From: Edaphochlamys debaryana
Lineage: Eukaryota; Chlorophyta; Chlorophyceae; Chlamydomonadales
Direction: 5' to 3'
Assembly (NCBI GenBank): GCA_016858145.1
Contig: JAEHOE010000010.1
Span: forward strand, 310,001-374,000
Length of the DNA stretch: 64,000 nucleotides
Shown here piece after piece: positions 13,026-24,766 of the stretch. The translations under genes and the position numbers were made by a program. The notes under the pieces were generated by a model, which had not been told where the DNA came from, made no database searches, and was given only the letters and a program-made list of their open reading frames with translations. Position 1 is the stretch's first letter; each line of letters opens with the position of its first letter.

Positions 13026-16000
13026 ATGGCGGCCGCTTGCAGCCTTAGGCAGCGCCCTCGCAGCGGCCGACGGCTGCGAGCTGTGGCGGTCTCGGCCGGT
13101 CGGCCCCTGCACGACGTACAGCTGGTCGAGTTGCCGGGTGAGATCGGGATGAGATGAGATCACACATGAGACGTGACTGCGCACGAGCATTGGCTGGACA
13201 GCTGGTTATAGGCGATGTGGGTCGGCCAGGGAGGTCAGCAATGGGGTCGCGCGAGGGGCCGCCAGGATCCCGCTGCAAGCAGCTGTTCCGTGGGTTCCGC
13301 TTCACAGCCCTTCTGCCTCCTGCTGTTGCGCCTCCTCCGCAGGCAAGGGCCGGGGGCTGGTGGCTGTGCGGAACCTGCAGCCAGGGGACCTGGTGCTATC
13401 GTGCAGGTGGGGAGGGGCGGGGCGGCGAAGCCTGCAGGCGCAGAAGGGTGCTGGCATCCATGCCCTGCGCTGACAAGACATGCACACAGCACGCTTCACA
13501 CCTCCAACCTCCACACCTTCCCACGCTCCTTTAACTTTCACCCGCAGGCCCCTGGCGCTCGTACAGGCGGCGGTTGCCACGTCAGCGCTGACGGGCAGGC
13601 CCGTGGCCCAGGCCCGGTCAGCATCTAGCCCCTCGCCACCGCAGCGGCCCGCAGGATCAGCAGCAGCAGCCTCAGCGGCAGCGGCAGCCGCGGCGCCGAA
13701 GGGCGCGGCTAGCGGTGGGGCCTGCAGTGAGGCAGCTCTGGTGGCGGAGCTCCAGCGGCTAACGTGGGGCCCGCGGCAGGTAGGAGGGGGTGTTGAGCTG
13801 TGGCGGGCTATGCCTGTGAGGCTGACAGTCGAGGCTACTGCTTGCGGGCTCCAAAACCGCCGCCAGCTGGAGGTTCAGATGCTATCTCTCCGCAACCTGC
13901 TTACCGGTATATGAGCGCGTGGCAAACCTTCTCTCTGTCCCCTGTCACCTCCAGACCCGGCTTCTGACGTCCATGTACCGGGGAGTGTCCGACGCCAAGC
14001 CAGCGGGAAGCAGCGCCAGACCCACCGCCGCCACCTACGCGGCCACGGGTGCACCAGGCATCACGGCCTCTCCCAACCTTGACCTCAAGGACCTCGCTGA
14101 CCCATGGGGCACCGCCCAAGCAGCGGCAGCCCCCGCAGGCCCCAGCGCCGCTGGCGGCGCCGCCAGCGGCCTGGAGTCGCAGACGTCGGCGCCGCCGCTG
14201 ACGCCGGAGGAGCTGGCGGCGGTGGTGCGGCTCAACGCCACGGGGTTGCCGTCCGATGACGTGCTGCTGGGCAAGCTGTACGGCATCACGAACATGTCTT
14301 ACATCGGCCTATGGCCGGCGCACGCCATGATCAACCACTCGTGCGCGCCCAATGCGGGTGGGTGGCGGCTGGGTTTCGGGGGTGCTGAGTCAGGGACGCG
14401 TGTGCGTAGCTCTTCGGCGCACAGTTACCGGTATGTTTGAAGGGGCTCAACCTGCATCTGTAACTGGGCCATGAACATTGCCTCCGCGTCGCCTATTACC
14501 TCCGTTGCTGCGCCGCGTGCCGGCCGGCTTGCCGCGTGCCGGCACCTGGGCCGAGTCCTGAAGGTGCTAACCAGGTCCGCACCGCAGCCCTGCTGCCACC
14601 TTTCTCCTTGCTCCGCGAAAGGCCCATGCACATCTCCCATGCTGCCCTCCTTCCCCCGCCCTCCATCGCGCGCAGTGGCGGTGGTGTCCGGCGGCCTGCT
14701 GTGCGTGCGGTGCGTGGCGCCCGTGCCGGCCGGCTCCGAGCTCAGCATATCGTACGCGGGCGCCCTGGGGCTGGGGCCGCTGCTGCTGCGGAGGGCGCTG
14801 CTGGAGCGAAACCATCGCTTCAGGTGCGCGAGCGCGCAAGCGATCAGGGGAGCGCGTGTGGACAATCTAGAGGGCTGGGGTCCTGGCAGCATTCTGGGGT
14901 GAGGCGAGTGCGGCGGGCTGATGCAAGGGAGAGTGTGTTCGCAGTTTGGTGCGGTTGGAGTCAAGTCCCAAGTCCCAGGGCCTTGTCTTGACCGCTGTGC
15001 CCTCCGCCGCCTCTTCCTGTGGCGCCAGGTGCACATGCGCTCGGTGCCACGCGGAGGAGCTCGTGCCCCGGGAGCTGGCACAGCTATGGGTGAGTAGACA
15101 GGGACGAGGCGGGAGGCGCTGGGCGGGCAGCAGGCCGGAAGCATGGTCGCATGCGCTCACATGCACCCAAGCACCGCCCAGCGAGCACGCCATACCTAAC
15201 TGTCAGCCATGCAACCGCCAACCGCCATCCTTCCAACCGCCGGGCAGGCCGACATCGTGATGCTCGTATCGCAGCAGCTGCAGCCCCGCCTCGCCCCCGC
15301 CGCGGCGGCGCTCAGCAGGGCCGGGGCACAGCGGCCAACGCCGGGCGCTCCAGCGCCCTCCGCCGCCGCCACTGCCGCGGCCGCCGCGGCGGTCCTTCCC
15401 GCCCTGCTGGACGTGAGGGGGCAGCTGGCCAAGTGCTGCGGACTGTTTGAGGAGACCCTGGGCCAGCTCGCGCCCCCGCCGCAGGTACGGCAACTAGAGG
15501 ACTGCGCAGGCGCCCCCACTGTTCGCGCCGCTGCGTGGGGTGGGCATATCGCCTGTCGTAACCCGTCTTAAACAACCGCGTTACCCCCCTCACTCCCCTG
15601 CTCCCGCCCCCTTGCCGCCCCCAGGAGGCCCTGTGGCTTCAGGCCAGCATGTACCCTCTGTTCGAGACGCGGGCCCGCTGCGCGCAGCTACTCGCCCAGG
15701 CCGCCCAGCAGGCCTCGACTGCCGCCCCGGCACCCCCGCTCGCGGCGCCAGGTGCCGCGCCGGCCGCGGACGCAGCGGGCGCAGCAGCAGCAGCAGCGGG
15801 TGGGGCCCCGCCGGACCAGGCGGCGGCGGTGGGCCTGTCGCTCGAGTACCTGGAGGCGTTGTCCTTGTGCCTGCGGCTGCAGGGGGTGGCCAACGCGGGG
15901 AGCGACGCACATGTGCAGCTGGCGGCCAGGTGGGAGGAGCCGAGGAGGCAGCTTGGCCGAGATTGAAGGTTTTACTTGCATTAAGGGGTTCACGCTTAGG

Positions 16001-16382
16001 CCTGTGTGGTGGGCCTCGCTGGATATAAGAGTCCCAGCCGGCCCATCCCTTGACCCCGCCCAGTCAATGCACGTTCAAACGCATCTACTGAGGCCAGTGT
16101 CTCCTTCCATGCAGGTACGACGCGGCGTGCGCGGCACACGCGGCACGGTACCCAGGTCCGCGCTCGTCCGAGCTGGCGGCGGACGCCCGGCGGCGGCTGG
16201 AGCGCGTGCTGAGCGCGCGGTACGGCACCGCCGCCGCCGCAGGCCCCAGCGCCACTGGGGCGACGGCCGCAGCTGCCAGTGGGGCTGCAGAGCCCGCCGT
16301 CACGGGGCCGCAAGCACCGTCCATGGCGGAGTTACTGACCGTGCTGGGCCAGGTGCAGCAGGTCCATGGGGTCGTGGCATGA
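13026..16382 (+). CDS. SET-domain protein (SMYD-like, no MYND finger), 609 residues
   Basis: Nine phase-consistent exons: 13026-13137, 13343-13406, 13548-13779, 13955-14358, 14676-14823, 15029-15089, 15248-15483, 15625-15929, 16115-16382. The first join reads LPGKGRGLVAVRNLQPGD, the usual SET entry. The SET core has MINHSCAPNAG, and ELSISYAG closes the cofactor pocket. The post-SET cysteines CTCARC follow one exon later. An Ala/Pro-rich insert splits the SET where SMYD proteins carry a MYND finger, but the paired cysteines of MYND are absent. The C-terminal third (EALWLQASMYPLFETR, EYLEALSLCLRLQG) looks helical, like the TPR-type tail of SMYD enzymes. It probably methylates lysine on histones or other proteins; the substrate is unknown. 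An ATG at 13002 in the same frame is an alternative start. Confidence 0.78.
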
Positions 16383-16450
16383 GACCGTGGGCCTCGTATG
16401 GGCCTCGCACGGGGCCACGGGCCTCGCATGGGCCTCGCATGGGCCCGTGG
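16383..16450. repeat. Short tandem repeat after the SET gene stop
   Basis: The unit GGGCCTCGCATG and close variants recur about five times directly after the TGA of the SET-domain gene, so the repeat is probably in its 3' untranslated region. Confidence 0.6.
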
Positions 16451-17537
16451 CGCTGGTGGTGGAGAGCCGAGACTCAGCACTCGTCTGTCTCTGGGTGGTT
16501 GCATGGACATCCGTCGGAATGCGTGTGGCTGGCCCGTGGAGGCACAGAGCGGCTCCCGCCATTTGTGAGGAGGCTCCAAGCGCAACGTGCACTGGGCGCA
16601 CTGAACGGACGTGAGGCGGGAGCGTTGATGTGCAGTGTGGGGATACTGAAGGCGTTGGCGCTCGGTAGCGCGCGAGGGAAGCGGGGAAGCCGTATCGTTG
16701 TTTGCGGGGGTCATCTGCGCTGGCGTTACGAGGGCTTTTGACGACCGCTGCATTAGACTCAGTCATCACTGTACAACGGTTGGGGCATAACCTTCCTGCT
16801 TTGGTGAAGCTGAGGTTGACTGCATGCACGTGCCCCGGCCGGCGAGGGACTGCCTCTTGACAGCATCTGTGTTTCATGTGACGGGTCTGACGTCGAGAGT
16901 TAGCAACGGCGCCACGGATCCCATCCCAGGCCACGGCAGGCCTCAGTTTCGGACGCAACCACTTGTTGTGGCAGGTGCGCCCAGGGTTGCCATCATTCGT
17001 CGTCCATCATTACAACTGGGCGTGCATAGGGCGGGTGCGCCCGCAGCCATATGTACCGCCGGCGCACTCATCTGCCTACGTGGCCGCAGTTCAGTCGCTC
17101 CTCTCTAGCGCCTAGCCGGCGCTCTGCCGGCATACAGCGTGAGGCCTGCCTTCCCCGGGCGCAGCTGGGATGCCGCTGCAGTCTCCCGAACGGCTCGGCC
17201 AGACACGTACACCGGCTGTGCACCGGCTGTGCGGCCTTCCGTTTAGTCCACCTTCCCCGGTCTGTCAGCCTTTCCGATCTCTGGGAGTCCTGACTCCCAG
17301 GGGGCAGACGAGGTGCAGCCCCAGTGCAGCGGGCCCGGGTGCGGCGGTCCCAGGGGCGGGGGGGGGGGCGCAGCGCGGCGAGCAGCCCTCGACACACTGA
17401 ACAGCAGCAACACCTCCTTACCTACCTCTTGACAGTGCACTTGTGCTGAGCTGCACGAGTGTCTGACGAGGGATGGCCGTAAGAAAGCGAAAGTACTACA
17501 GCTCGCTCTGTGAAGTTCCGAGTGTACTGGGGGTGTT
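16451..17537. other. Intergenic region with a copy of an interspersed repeat
   Basis: No convincing exon was found. The part from about 16960 to 17170 matches 22340-22590 and, inverted, the stretch around 27.7 kb. A run of ten G lies near 17360. The 5' part of the proline-rich glycoprotein gene may extend back into this region. Confidence 0.5.
16960..17170 (+). repeat. Interspersed repeat, copy A (core motif 17103-17168)
   Basis: The core contains GCGCCTAGCCGGC, CTCTGCCGG and ATACAGCGTGA in order. The same three blocks occur at 22526-22588 on the same strand and at 27695-27756 on the opposite strand. Similarity to the 22 kb copy extends upstream, with the shared word GCGGGTGCG and CATCTGCC. 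Confidence 0.65.
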
Positions 17538-20500
17538 TTGGGCAGCCGGACGGCGCGTCCAGACTCGACGGACAGGTCCGTGGGAAGCCAACAGCAGGTC
17601 AACGGCCCGGTGCGGCTGTTTGCGTTTGCGTCGCGGCTGCAAGATGGAGGTAAGCGTACATGCGACAAGCAGTACTCGCGAGGAAGGGGGTCCAGGGTCC
17701 ACCCAGGGTGGGGCGGGGGCGTAGCCGGGGTGCAGGGGTGCAAGTGCCGGAAGCGACGCGAACCGCGCGGGCTGCTCGGGTGCGCGACTGGGAGCGGCCG
17801 GGGAGGGGTACAAAGGGCCCAGGGACAGCAGTGGTCATCAGTAGTGACTTGCGGTGCGTAGCCTGCCCAGTGCGCCCTTGTAGCTACGGAGTGAAGCCAC
17901 AGGCCGACGACGTCGCGAGCGTCTCAGAGTTCTCTAGCTACTTTGGGCGCAAGCTGCAGCAAAGCTGCCAGTACAACTGCTCCAAGTACGTGGGGCTGGG
18001 TATGGTTAGTTGGGGGTTGGAGCGGGCTGGAGCGAAAGGGCCACTCCTCGGGGGCAACCCTTCCCCCTCGGCTATGCAGTCGGCGCCTCAACACGGTAGC
18101 AGTTATCAGCAGTTGGGAGTGGCCCCCGATGCTGCCCTCAATGCTGCTTGCGGGGTTGAACTCCCCGCCGGGCCTTGTTTCCTCACCCACCCCTCCCTTG
18201 ATCCCCTCGCCCTACCGCATCCGCACCCCTCCCAGGCTTGACAGTTGCCTGACCAACACGTGCTCGTACTACAACTCGACGCACATCTACGTCCTCGTAT
18301 CCGTGGGCAACTGCAAGCCCGGATCCGTCTCGTGAGTTCGTTCGTTCAGTTCAGATGGACACGGGGTCAGGGAGGGGAGACCATAACGAACCGAGCCCAC
18401 CCCTGCGCTCTATCGGTGTCGCGTCCTGACCCGAGCCCGCTCCCTGCCTCCCGTCTCGGCCCCCCCGCCCCCCCTCAGGTGGTTCTGCTGCCGCGAGGGC
18501 GCCCCCATCTGCAGCCTGGACTCCAGCTCCTGCCCCGGCAGCATTGCCGGCAACACCTGCAACGAACTCACAACCGTGGGGTACTACATCCAGATTGGCG
18601 TGACGAGCTTCTCGGCCCAGGCAAGCGAGACAGAGGGCCGCGAGAGGGGCATGCATACGACGAAGCAACGGGCCGCAGCTGCAGCCGGGGGTAGCAACGG
18701 CAGTCGTCCTCCTCCTGCTTTACCCATCCTGGCTCCGCCCACGACCCACCATCCTTGGCCCACAGATCCACGATGGGCCTCTGGATGGAAACAACACGTG
18801 CACCGGGGGGAAGACGTGCTGTGCCGGTGGCGGCAACAGCTGCGGCAGCTCCGGTTTGGTCTGTGACCTAACGGTGACCATCGACAACGCCATTGGGTGG
18901 GTCCTCGGCTTGGCTTTGGACCACAGCAGCACTCTGGGAACAGTTGTGATAGCGGCCCCTGCTGGTGTCAGCTCTTGCCCCACCCAATGTGAGGCGCAAG
19001 TACGTGTGCAATAAGCGAGCTGCCCCCGCCCGCATCCCCACACAGGTGTTCAAAGCCCCCGCCGAGTCCCCCCCCGCCGAGCCCTCCCCCGCCTCCGCCG
19101 CCCAGCCCGCCCCCGCCCCCGCCGCCGAGCCCTCCACCTCCGCCGCCGCCAAGCCCTCCGCCTCCTCCTCCTCCAAGCCCTCCTCCGCCCCCACCGCCCA
19201 GCCCTCCTCCACCAAGCCCCCCGCCCCCTCCGCCGCCACCCCCCCGCCGCCGAGCCCTCCGCCGCCGCCGCCGCCCAGCCCTCCGCCTCCCCCTCCTCCT
19301 AACCCGCCCCCACCCCCGCCTCCCAGCCCGCCCCCTCCTCCGCCTCCCAGCCCGCCCCCGCCTCCGCCGCCGAGCCCTCCACCGCCCCCCCCCTCCCAGC
19401 CCTCCACCCCCTCCTCCCCCCCACCCCCCGCCGCCGAGCCCTCCTCCTCCGCCGCCGCCCAGCCCTCCCCCTCCTCCTCCTCCTAGCCCGCCCCCGCCCC
19501 CGCCTCCCAGCCCTCCTCCGCCCCCCACCTCCCAGCCCCCCGCCCCCCTCATCCGCCCCCCCCGCCCCGAGCCCTCCGCCCCCGCCGCCGCCCAGCCCTC
19601 CGCCTCCCCCACCTCCCAGCCCGTTCCTGACCCCGCCTCCCAGCCCTCCTCCGCCTCCGCCTCCCAGCCCGCCCCCTCCTCCGCCGCCGAGCCCTCCACC
19701 GCCCCCGCCTCCCAGCCCTCCTCCCCCTCCTCCGCCACCCCCCGCCGCCGAGCCCTCCTCCTCCGCCGCCACCCAGCCCTCCGCCTCCCCCTCCTCCTAG
19801 CCCGCCCCCGCCCCCGCCTCCCAGCCCTCCTCCGCCCCCGCCTCCCAGCCCCCCACCCCCTCCTCCGCCACCCCCCGCCCCCGAGCCCTCCGCCTCCTCC
19901 GCCTCCCAGCCCTCCTCCCCCCCCCGCCTCCCAGCCCTCCTCCCCCTCCGCCGCCCAGCCCGCCCCCGCCCCCACCGCCCAGCCCTCCTCCGCCCCCGCC
20001 GCCCAGCCCTCCGCCGCCCCCTCCTCCCAGCCCACCCCCTCCGCCCCCGCCCAGCCCCCCTCCCCCGAGCCCTCCTCCGCCCCCACCTCCGCCCCCTCCT
20101 CCTAGCCCCCCTCCCCCGAGCCCCCCGCCGCCCCCTCCGCCGCCGCCCCCTCCCAGCCCTCCTCCTCCCAGTCCTCCTCCGCCCCCGCCTCCCCCTCCTC
20201 CCCCAAGCCCTCCTCCCCCTAGCTCTCCGCCTCCCCCGCCACCCCCTCCCCCTCCCAGCCCCCGCCGCCCAGCCCACCCCCTCCCCCGCCTCCGAGCCCC
20301 CCTCCTCCCCCGCCGCCGTCTCCTCCTCTGGGCCCCGTCACTCCCAACAGCGCCGTCCGCCTATGGCGCCTCCGCCCTCGCCTCCCCCCTGCTCTAACGA
20401 CACCATCTGGGCGCAGCCACGTGAGTCCAGGGCGGCACGGGTTAAGCCTTGACCTCAATCGTGCACACCTCCTGCTTTAGGCGCTCCATCTAGCTAGGGT

Positions 20501-21529
20501 ACGCCCAGCTCCCTGCCCTGTCCTCAGACCTCTGACTGTCCTTCCTCTCCTCTCCCTCCCTTGCGGTCTCCGCAGGCACCCCTGGCGAGGCCCCTGCCGG
20601 AACCGCTGTGAGCACCTACAAGTTCACCACGTCCCCCACATCGCTCACCACCCTCTCCGCCCCCAACGTCTACACCTGGCAGCCCATCCAGACCCTCATG
20701 ACTGCTGAGACCAAGTGAGATCCTCTCCCGGCACCCAGCGTTGTGCGTAATCCCTTGCCCGGGCCCCTGAGTGCCTTGATCGAGTATAGCACCTGTGCTG
20801 ACGCCTGCTGCGGGCCACGTCCCTCCGCGTCGCAGGTGGGGCGGCTACTTCACGATCCCGCCCCCGCCTGTCACCTCGACCCCCACCACCTGGACCACCA
20901 TCACGCCCCCGGGAGCCACCTCGAGCCCCTTCGGCTGCGCCGGCTGCGCCAAGAACGACCCCCGCAGGGGCTACGACGTCGGTGGCGTCGTGCTGCAAGT
21001 GTGAGTGGCCGGGCTCTTGGGCTCGCGCAACAGGCCAGGCCTTGCTTGTCACAGCCCTTTTCCCACAGTTCGTACCACTTCCCAACTTCTGGGACTGGAC
21101 TGACCGTGTGCCCCCCGCCCCTCTCCGCAGTCGCACCATCAGCAGCACCAGTCTGGTCGCCACATGCTCCATGACCATCAAGAACAACGCCAACGTCACG
21201 GTCGTGGTGGACTCGGGCCACTTCTACTCGAGCTTCGCGCCCCTTCCCAACTTCAACCCCGGCCAGGTGAGCAGCCGCCCTGCTGCGGACTTGGCTTTGC
21301 CTTCGTCCGTCTCTGCAGCATTAGATCATGCTTTCTAGTTACCAAGATCTCATCATTGATTGCCGTACTTGCCTTGTGTCCCCCCCCGCAGTTCCCCTCG
21401 GCCAACATCACCGGCATCCCGGGCGCTGAGGGCACCACGGTGACCATGACCCAGAAAGTGGGCGGCACGCGGCCCTCGAGCAACCCCCTCGTCTACCTGG
21501 CATGCCATTTCACCGTCGTCGCCTGCTAA
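17538..21529 (+). CDS. Proline-rich (hydroxyproline-rich type) extracellular-matrix glycoprotein
   Basis: Exons read: up to 17649 (5' end uncertain), about 17862-17985, 18236-18331, 18479-18620, 18766-18896, 19046-20420, 20576-20714, 20836-21000, 21131-21266 and 21392-21529. The N-terminal part is a cysteine-rich module (QSCQYNCSKLDSC, VSVGNC, WFCCREG, CTGGKTCCAGG). A rod of Ser-Pro(n) units starting CSKPPPSPPPPSPP follows. The C-terminal module contains FGCAGCAKNDP, TIKNNANVTVVVDSG and ends ACHFTVVAC. Globule-rod-globule is the layout of pherophorins and other volvocine wall glycoproteins, but I could not match either globule to the pherophorin domain with confidence. The exon ending at 18620 uses a GC donor. 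The rod contains several frame jumps. A convincing signal peptide was not found, so the true first exon is probably missing from this model. Confidence 0.7.
19046..20400 (+). repeat. Low-complexity Ser-Pro(n) coding tract with frame jumps
   Basis: The Ser codon AGC of the Ser-Pro units lies in one frame from 19080 to 19215, in another from 19253 to 19371, back in the first by 19398, and changes again near 19530 and several times up to about 20330. C homopolymers sit at the change points near 19238 and 19387. Either the assembly has homopolymer errors or the tract is really broken. Confidence 0.8.
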
Positions 21530-21901
21530 GACCTGATAACTCTGATAACTATGGCTTACCAAATGATGAGTACAGTTTTGTATCTTAGCGCATAAAAGCA
21601 CAAGCCGCAGCGACCCAAGACAGTACCTGTGGTCGATTTGGGTTATAACCCCCCTTGTTCTGTTTGATCCTAGAGTAGGTCAGGTAGTAGGATAGTTGTT
21701 GTCAAGGACGCTTCCATGCACGCAGCTATGCAGCCCCTCTAGTGCGCATGCAGGGGGAGTGATGCTCGTGAGGTAGACAGAGAGGATGCATCAGCTGCAC
21801 ATGCATCATACCACCTACCATCGACCAAAGCAACGGAATGACTCGCATGTCTAAACTCGTTCTATCTGTCGAATGTCATGCCATGGGTAGTATCACGACG
21901 G

Positions 21902-21902
<1 letters not shown>

Positions 21903-21935
<33 letters not shown>
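21903..21935. repeat. ATCT tetranucleotide microsatellite
   Basis: About eight uninterrupted copies of ATCT. Confidence 0.95.
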
Positions 21936-22052
21936 AATGATCAGCAAAGTGCTGAAGCAAGAGGTTTGTGTACGGATCGTGGGTGAGGAAAGGTGGAGCC
22001 AGGGGGGATGACGGGCGCGGATGCACCCCGGACAGGACGGACTACCTACAAA

Positions 22053-22057
22053 TGTAA
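22053..22057 (+). terminator. Candidate poly(A) signal TGTAA
   Basis: TGTAA about 525 bases after the stop of the proline-rich glycoprotein gene. TGTAA is the usual polyadenylation signal in volvocine algae. Confidence 0.4.
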
Positions 22058-22525
22058 CGTCAACTTGTTCTGCCACCGCCCCCGTGCCTAAAGCTCCCGA
22101 CGCCTCATAAGGCAGGACGAAGAGGGAAGGGCAGCTCTCTCGGCGTATGATCATGTACCTTCAAGCCCCGAACCCACGCCACCCCCCGGACAGGTACGCA
22201 ACTCCCCGACCTCGCTCGCCTCACCGTCTTCCCTTGCCATAACTGATCCTGCCGATAAGTGCTGAACACTCAGATGCCAAGCAAGGGGCCAAGGTGGGCG
22301 AGGGCAGATTCAGTGGTTGTTTACACTCAGGGCGGGGCGCCCGCCCAGGGTGGCCAAGTTGGATCACTCTTTCTCTCTCTTCGTCCATCATCACAACACC
22401 ATGCATCGGGCGGGTGCGGCCGCAGCCATGGCTCATTCATCTGCCATCATAACGAGGGCATTCACTCCGAGGTGTATCAGTCACCTCATGGCCCTACGTG
22501 GCCTCACTTCAACTCTCTCCTGTCC

Positions 22526-22588
22526 AGCGCCTAGCCGGCTCTCTGCCGGAATACAGCGTGACGCCTCCATTGCCCGGGCGCAGCTCAC
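22526..22588 (+). repeat. Interspersed repeat, copy B
   Basis: Same core blocks as at 17103-17168. Here the copy lies near the outer edge of the left palindrome arm. Confidence 0.7.
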
Positions 22589-22717
22589 GTAGCCCAGGGC
22601 ACTCTTCCAGCTATCCTCGTCCTACACAGTGCACAGGTTGGTTGAATGTCTAAGCACAGCTAAGCTAAGCTATGGGGAGCCTCCTTGCTCTCAGCCTCGT
22701 CAGTTCACATCAGCCCT

Positions 22718-24766
22718 CTACCACCAGCCCCGCCGCCGGGATGCAGCCGCCGCGGCCGAGCCCTTGCCCCCTGCGCCAGCGCCGCTCCGCCCTGCGGACT
22801 TGGCGGCCGCAGCAGCCGAGGGAGAGGCCAGACCCAGGCCGAAGCACGAGGGCTGCCCGCACCCCGAGCCGCTCGAGTGCAGCCGGCCGCTTGACCGGCC
22901 TGAGCCCTGCTTGTCCGCCGAGGCATGGGCCTGGGCCTTGCTTGTACGGAACCAGGACCGCCGGGGCCCCGCCGCCGTGGGGTGGCCCTGTTGCGTGGGC
23001 AGGGCCATGGGGAGGCGCCACGAGGGAGGGGAGGCGGGCGCCGACAGGAAGGCCAGCGGAAGCTCCTCCTCTGACATTGACTCAGGCTCAGACTCGTACT
23101 CGGACTGGGAGGAGAGGGGCATGGGCACTCGCCAGCTCCGTAGCCCTGCGGCTTCGGATGGGGCCGGTGGGCACGGGTGCATGGCCGCAGCGGCGAGAGG
23201 GCTGGGGCAGGGGCCGCAGGGCAGGTCGTCCGAAGGGGCAGGCCCATCCGTGTCGCACGAGCGCCAGTCGTCCTCATCGCTGCAGTCTGACTCTGCAGCC
23301 GCCATGTCGACGTCGGCGCAGAAAGCCGCGGCCTTGGCTGCCGCCGCCGCCTCCTCGTCCTCCTCCTCTGCCTGCTCCCAGTCATCCTCGTAAGCCCCCT
23401 CCTCCTCCTCCACGCTCTCTTTTTCCGTCTCCATTGGACCCGCTTGGGCCGATGCCGCGGCGGCCTGCTCCGCCGTTGCGGCGGCTGCAGCAGCGGCTGC
23501 AGCAGCGGAGGCAGCGGCAGAGGCGGCGGCGGCAGCCGTGGCCGCAGCCGCGGCTGCGATGGCGGCGGGAGAGCCTGGCTTGGCGGAGGAGCGGTTGTAT
23601 GCCGCGTGGACGTCGTCTTGCAGCCTGAGGGCCCGGGCCGTGAGGTTCTTGCGCAGGGCCCGCAGCTCGGTGGGGAGGCCCTCCAGGCTGTGGGAAGGGG
23701 GGAAACGAACACGAGGGGCGAAGACGAGGTAAGACAAGGGGCCCACACAACTTGATGCGATTGCGTGGACGCTATCCAAGCAAGGAAGTACCGCCCTCCG
23801 CTCCGGGTCCGCATGCCTGAGATGGGGCGTGCGGTGAGATCCCTCCCTGTGTGCCCTGCCCACCCTTGCCCCGACCCCAGGAGGCGCCTATCCGCTGCGC
23901 TCCCGCCCAGCCGCTCCCTCACCTGTCGAGCTTGAAGATGGAGCGCATGGCCATCTCGTTCACCTCGAGCAGCTGACGCTCTGTGATGTTGCCGGCCGTG
24001 TCGTTGAGATAGCGTTGGAAGCGGGACGAGGCGGTCTGCAGCTCGGACGCCACACCCGCCATGGCCTTGAGGGCGGCCCGGTGCTTGGACAGCCGCCACC
24101 CCCGCCACCACTTCTGCACCGTCAGCGCCGCACGAGCGGGGTCCACCGCCTGAGACCGAGCCCGAGCAGGGGCTGGAGCCGCCGCCGGGTCACGGGCGGG
24201 GGCCGCCGCGGGGCGACCAGGTGCGTCCGCTTGCATTGGGACGGTCCCTCGCTTTGTGGGCTGGGCCCCCCGTCGGTGCTGCTGCTGTTGCTCCTGCTGG
24301 GCGCGCCTCAGCTGCTCCTCCACCGCCGCGCGTTGCTGTCGCAGGCTGGCGTCGTGTCGTGGTGCGTGCGAGGGCCGCTGCCGGGGAGGCGAGGCTGGCT
24401 CAGTGGGCTCGGGCTCCTCGCTTCCGTGGGCGGGGGAGCGCCGCGTGTGTCGCATCGTGCGCGGGTCAACCGCGGCCCGGCGACCATAAGCGGGCTGCTG
24501 TGTCCTGCGAGTAGAAGAGCCAAGACAAGGGATTGTAAGCATTTCGGTCAAGAGGCATATCGATGCTGCGCTCGACAGCAAGTGCTAGAGTGAGACCCAT
24601 CTCCTCCCGGTATAGCGCCCTAGAGCCCAAGACCCTGTACGCAGACCTACTGTGATGATGGATAGAAGGCGGGATGCGTGTAGGCCGTGGGATAGCCGCT
24701 CTGCGCGCCGAACCAGTCTCCGGCATCGTCGTAGGGCCAGACGGACTCTGGCCAGGCGCGAAACAT
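22718..24766 (-). CDS. IQ-motif BAG-domain co-chaperone, left palindrome copy
   Basis: Three exons, 24766-24651, 24504-23923 and 23687-22718, give 555 residues, the same length as the right copy. The start MFRAWPESVWPYDDAGDWFG leads into a Gln-rich linker. An IQ-type calmodulin-binding motif (ALTVQKWWRGWRLSKHR) is followed by a BAG-type helical region: VASELQTASSRFQRYL, then VNEMAMRSIFKLDSLEGLP, then LRALRKNLTARALRLQDDV. IQ followed by BAG is the layout of plant BAG5/6/7-type proteins, which bind the HSP70 ATPase domain and calmodulin. After a poly-Ala stretch come acidic Ser/Asp/Glu-rich segments and a low-complexity C-terminus ending RRRGWW. The second intron (235 bases) differs clearly from that of the other copy, whereas intron 1 looks identical. 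A TGTAA lies about 390 bases beyond the stop, at 22325-22321. Confidence 0.82.

Larger units (their letters stand above)
21530..22344. other. 3' region of the proline-rich glycoprotein gene
   Basis: No further gene is visible. It holds an ATCT microsatellite (21903-21935), a TGTAA at 22053-22057, and, on the minus strand, a TGTAA (22325-22321) that could end the left BAG transcript. Confidence 0.55.

Noticed and set aside
16085..16958. Minus-strand frames of about 200 residues around 16.1-17.0 kb
   Set aside because: They are partly antisense to the last SET exon and partly over repeats, with no domain-like pattern.
18868..20458. Long minus-strand frames of Gly-Leu-Gly repeats (GGGGGLGGGG)
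   Set aside because: They are the complement of the Ser-Pro(n) rod of the proline-rich glycoprotein; such frames arise automatically from CCN repeats.
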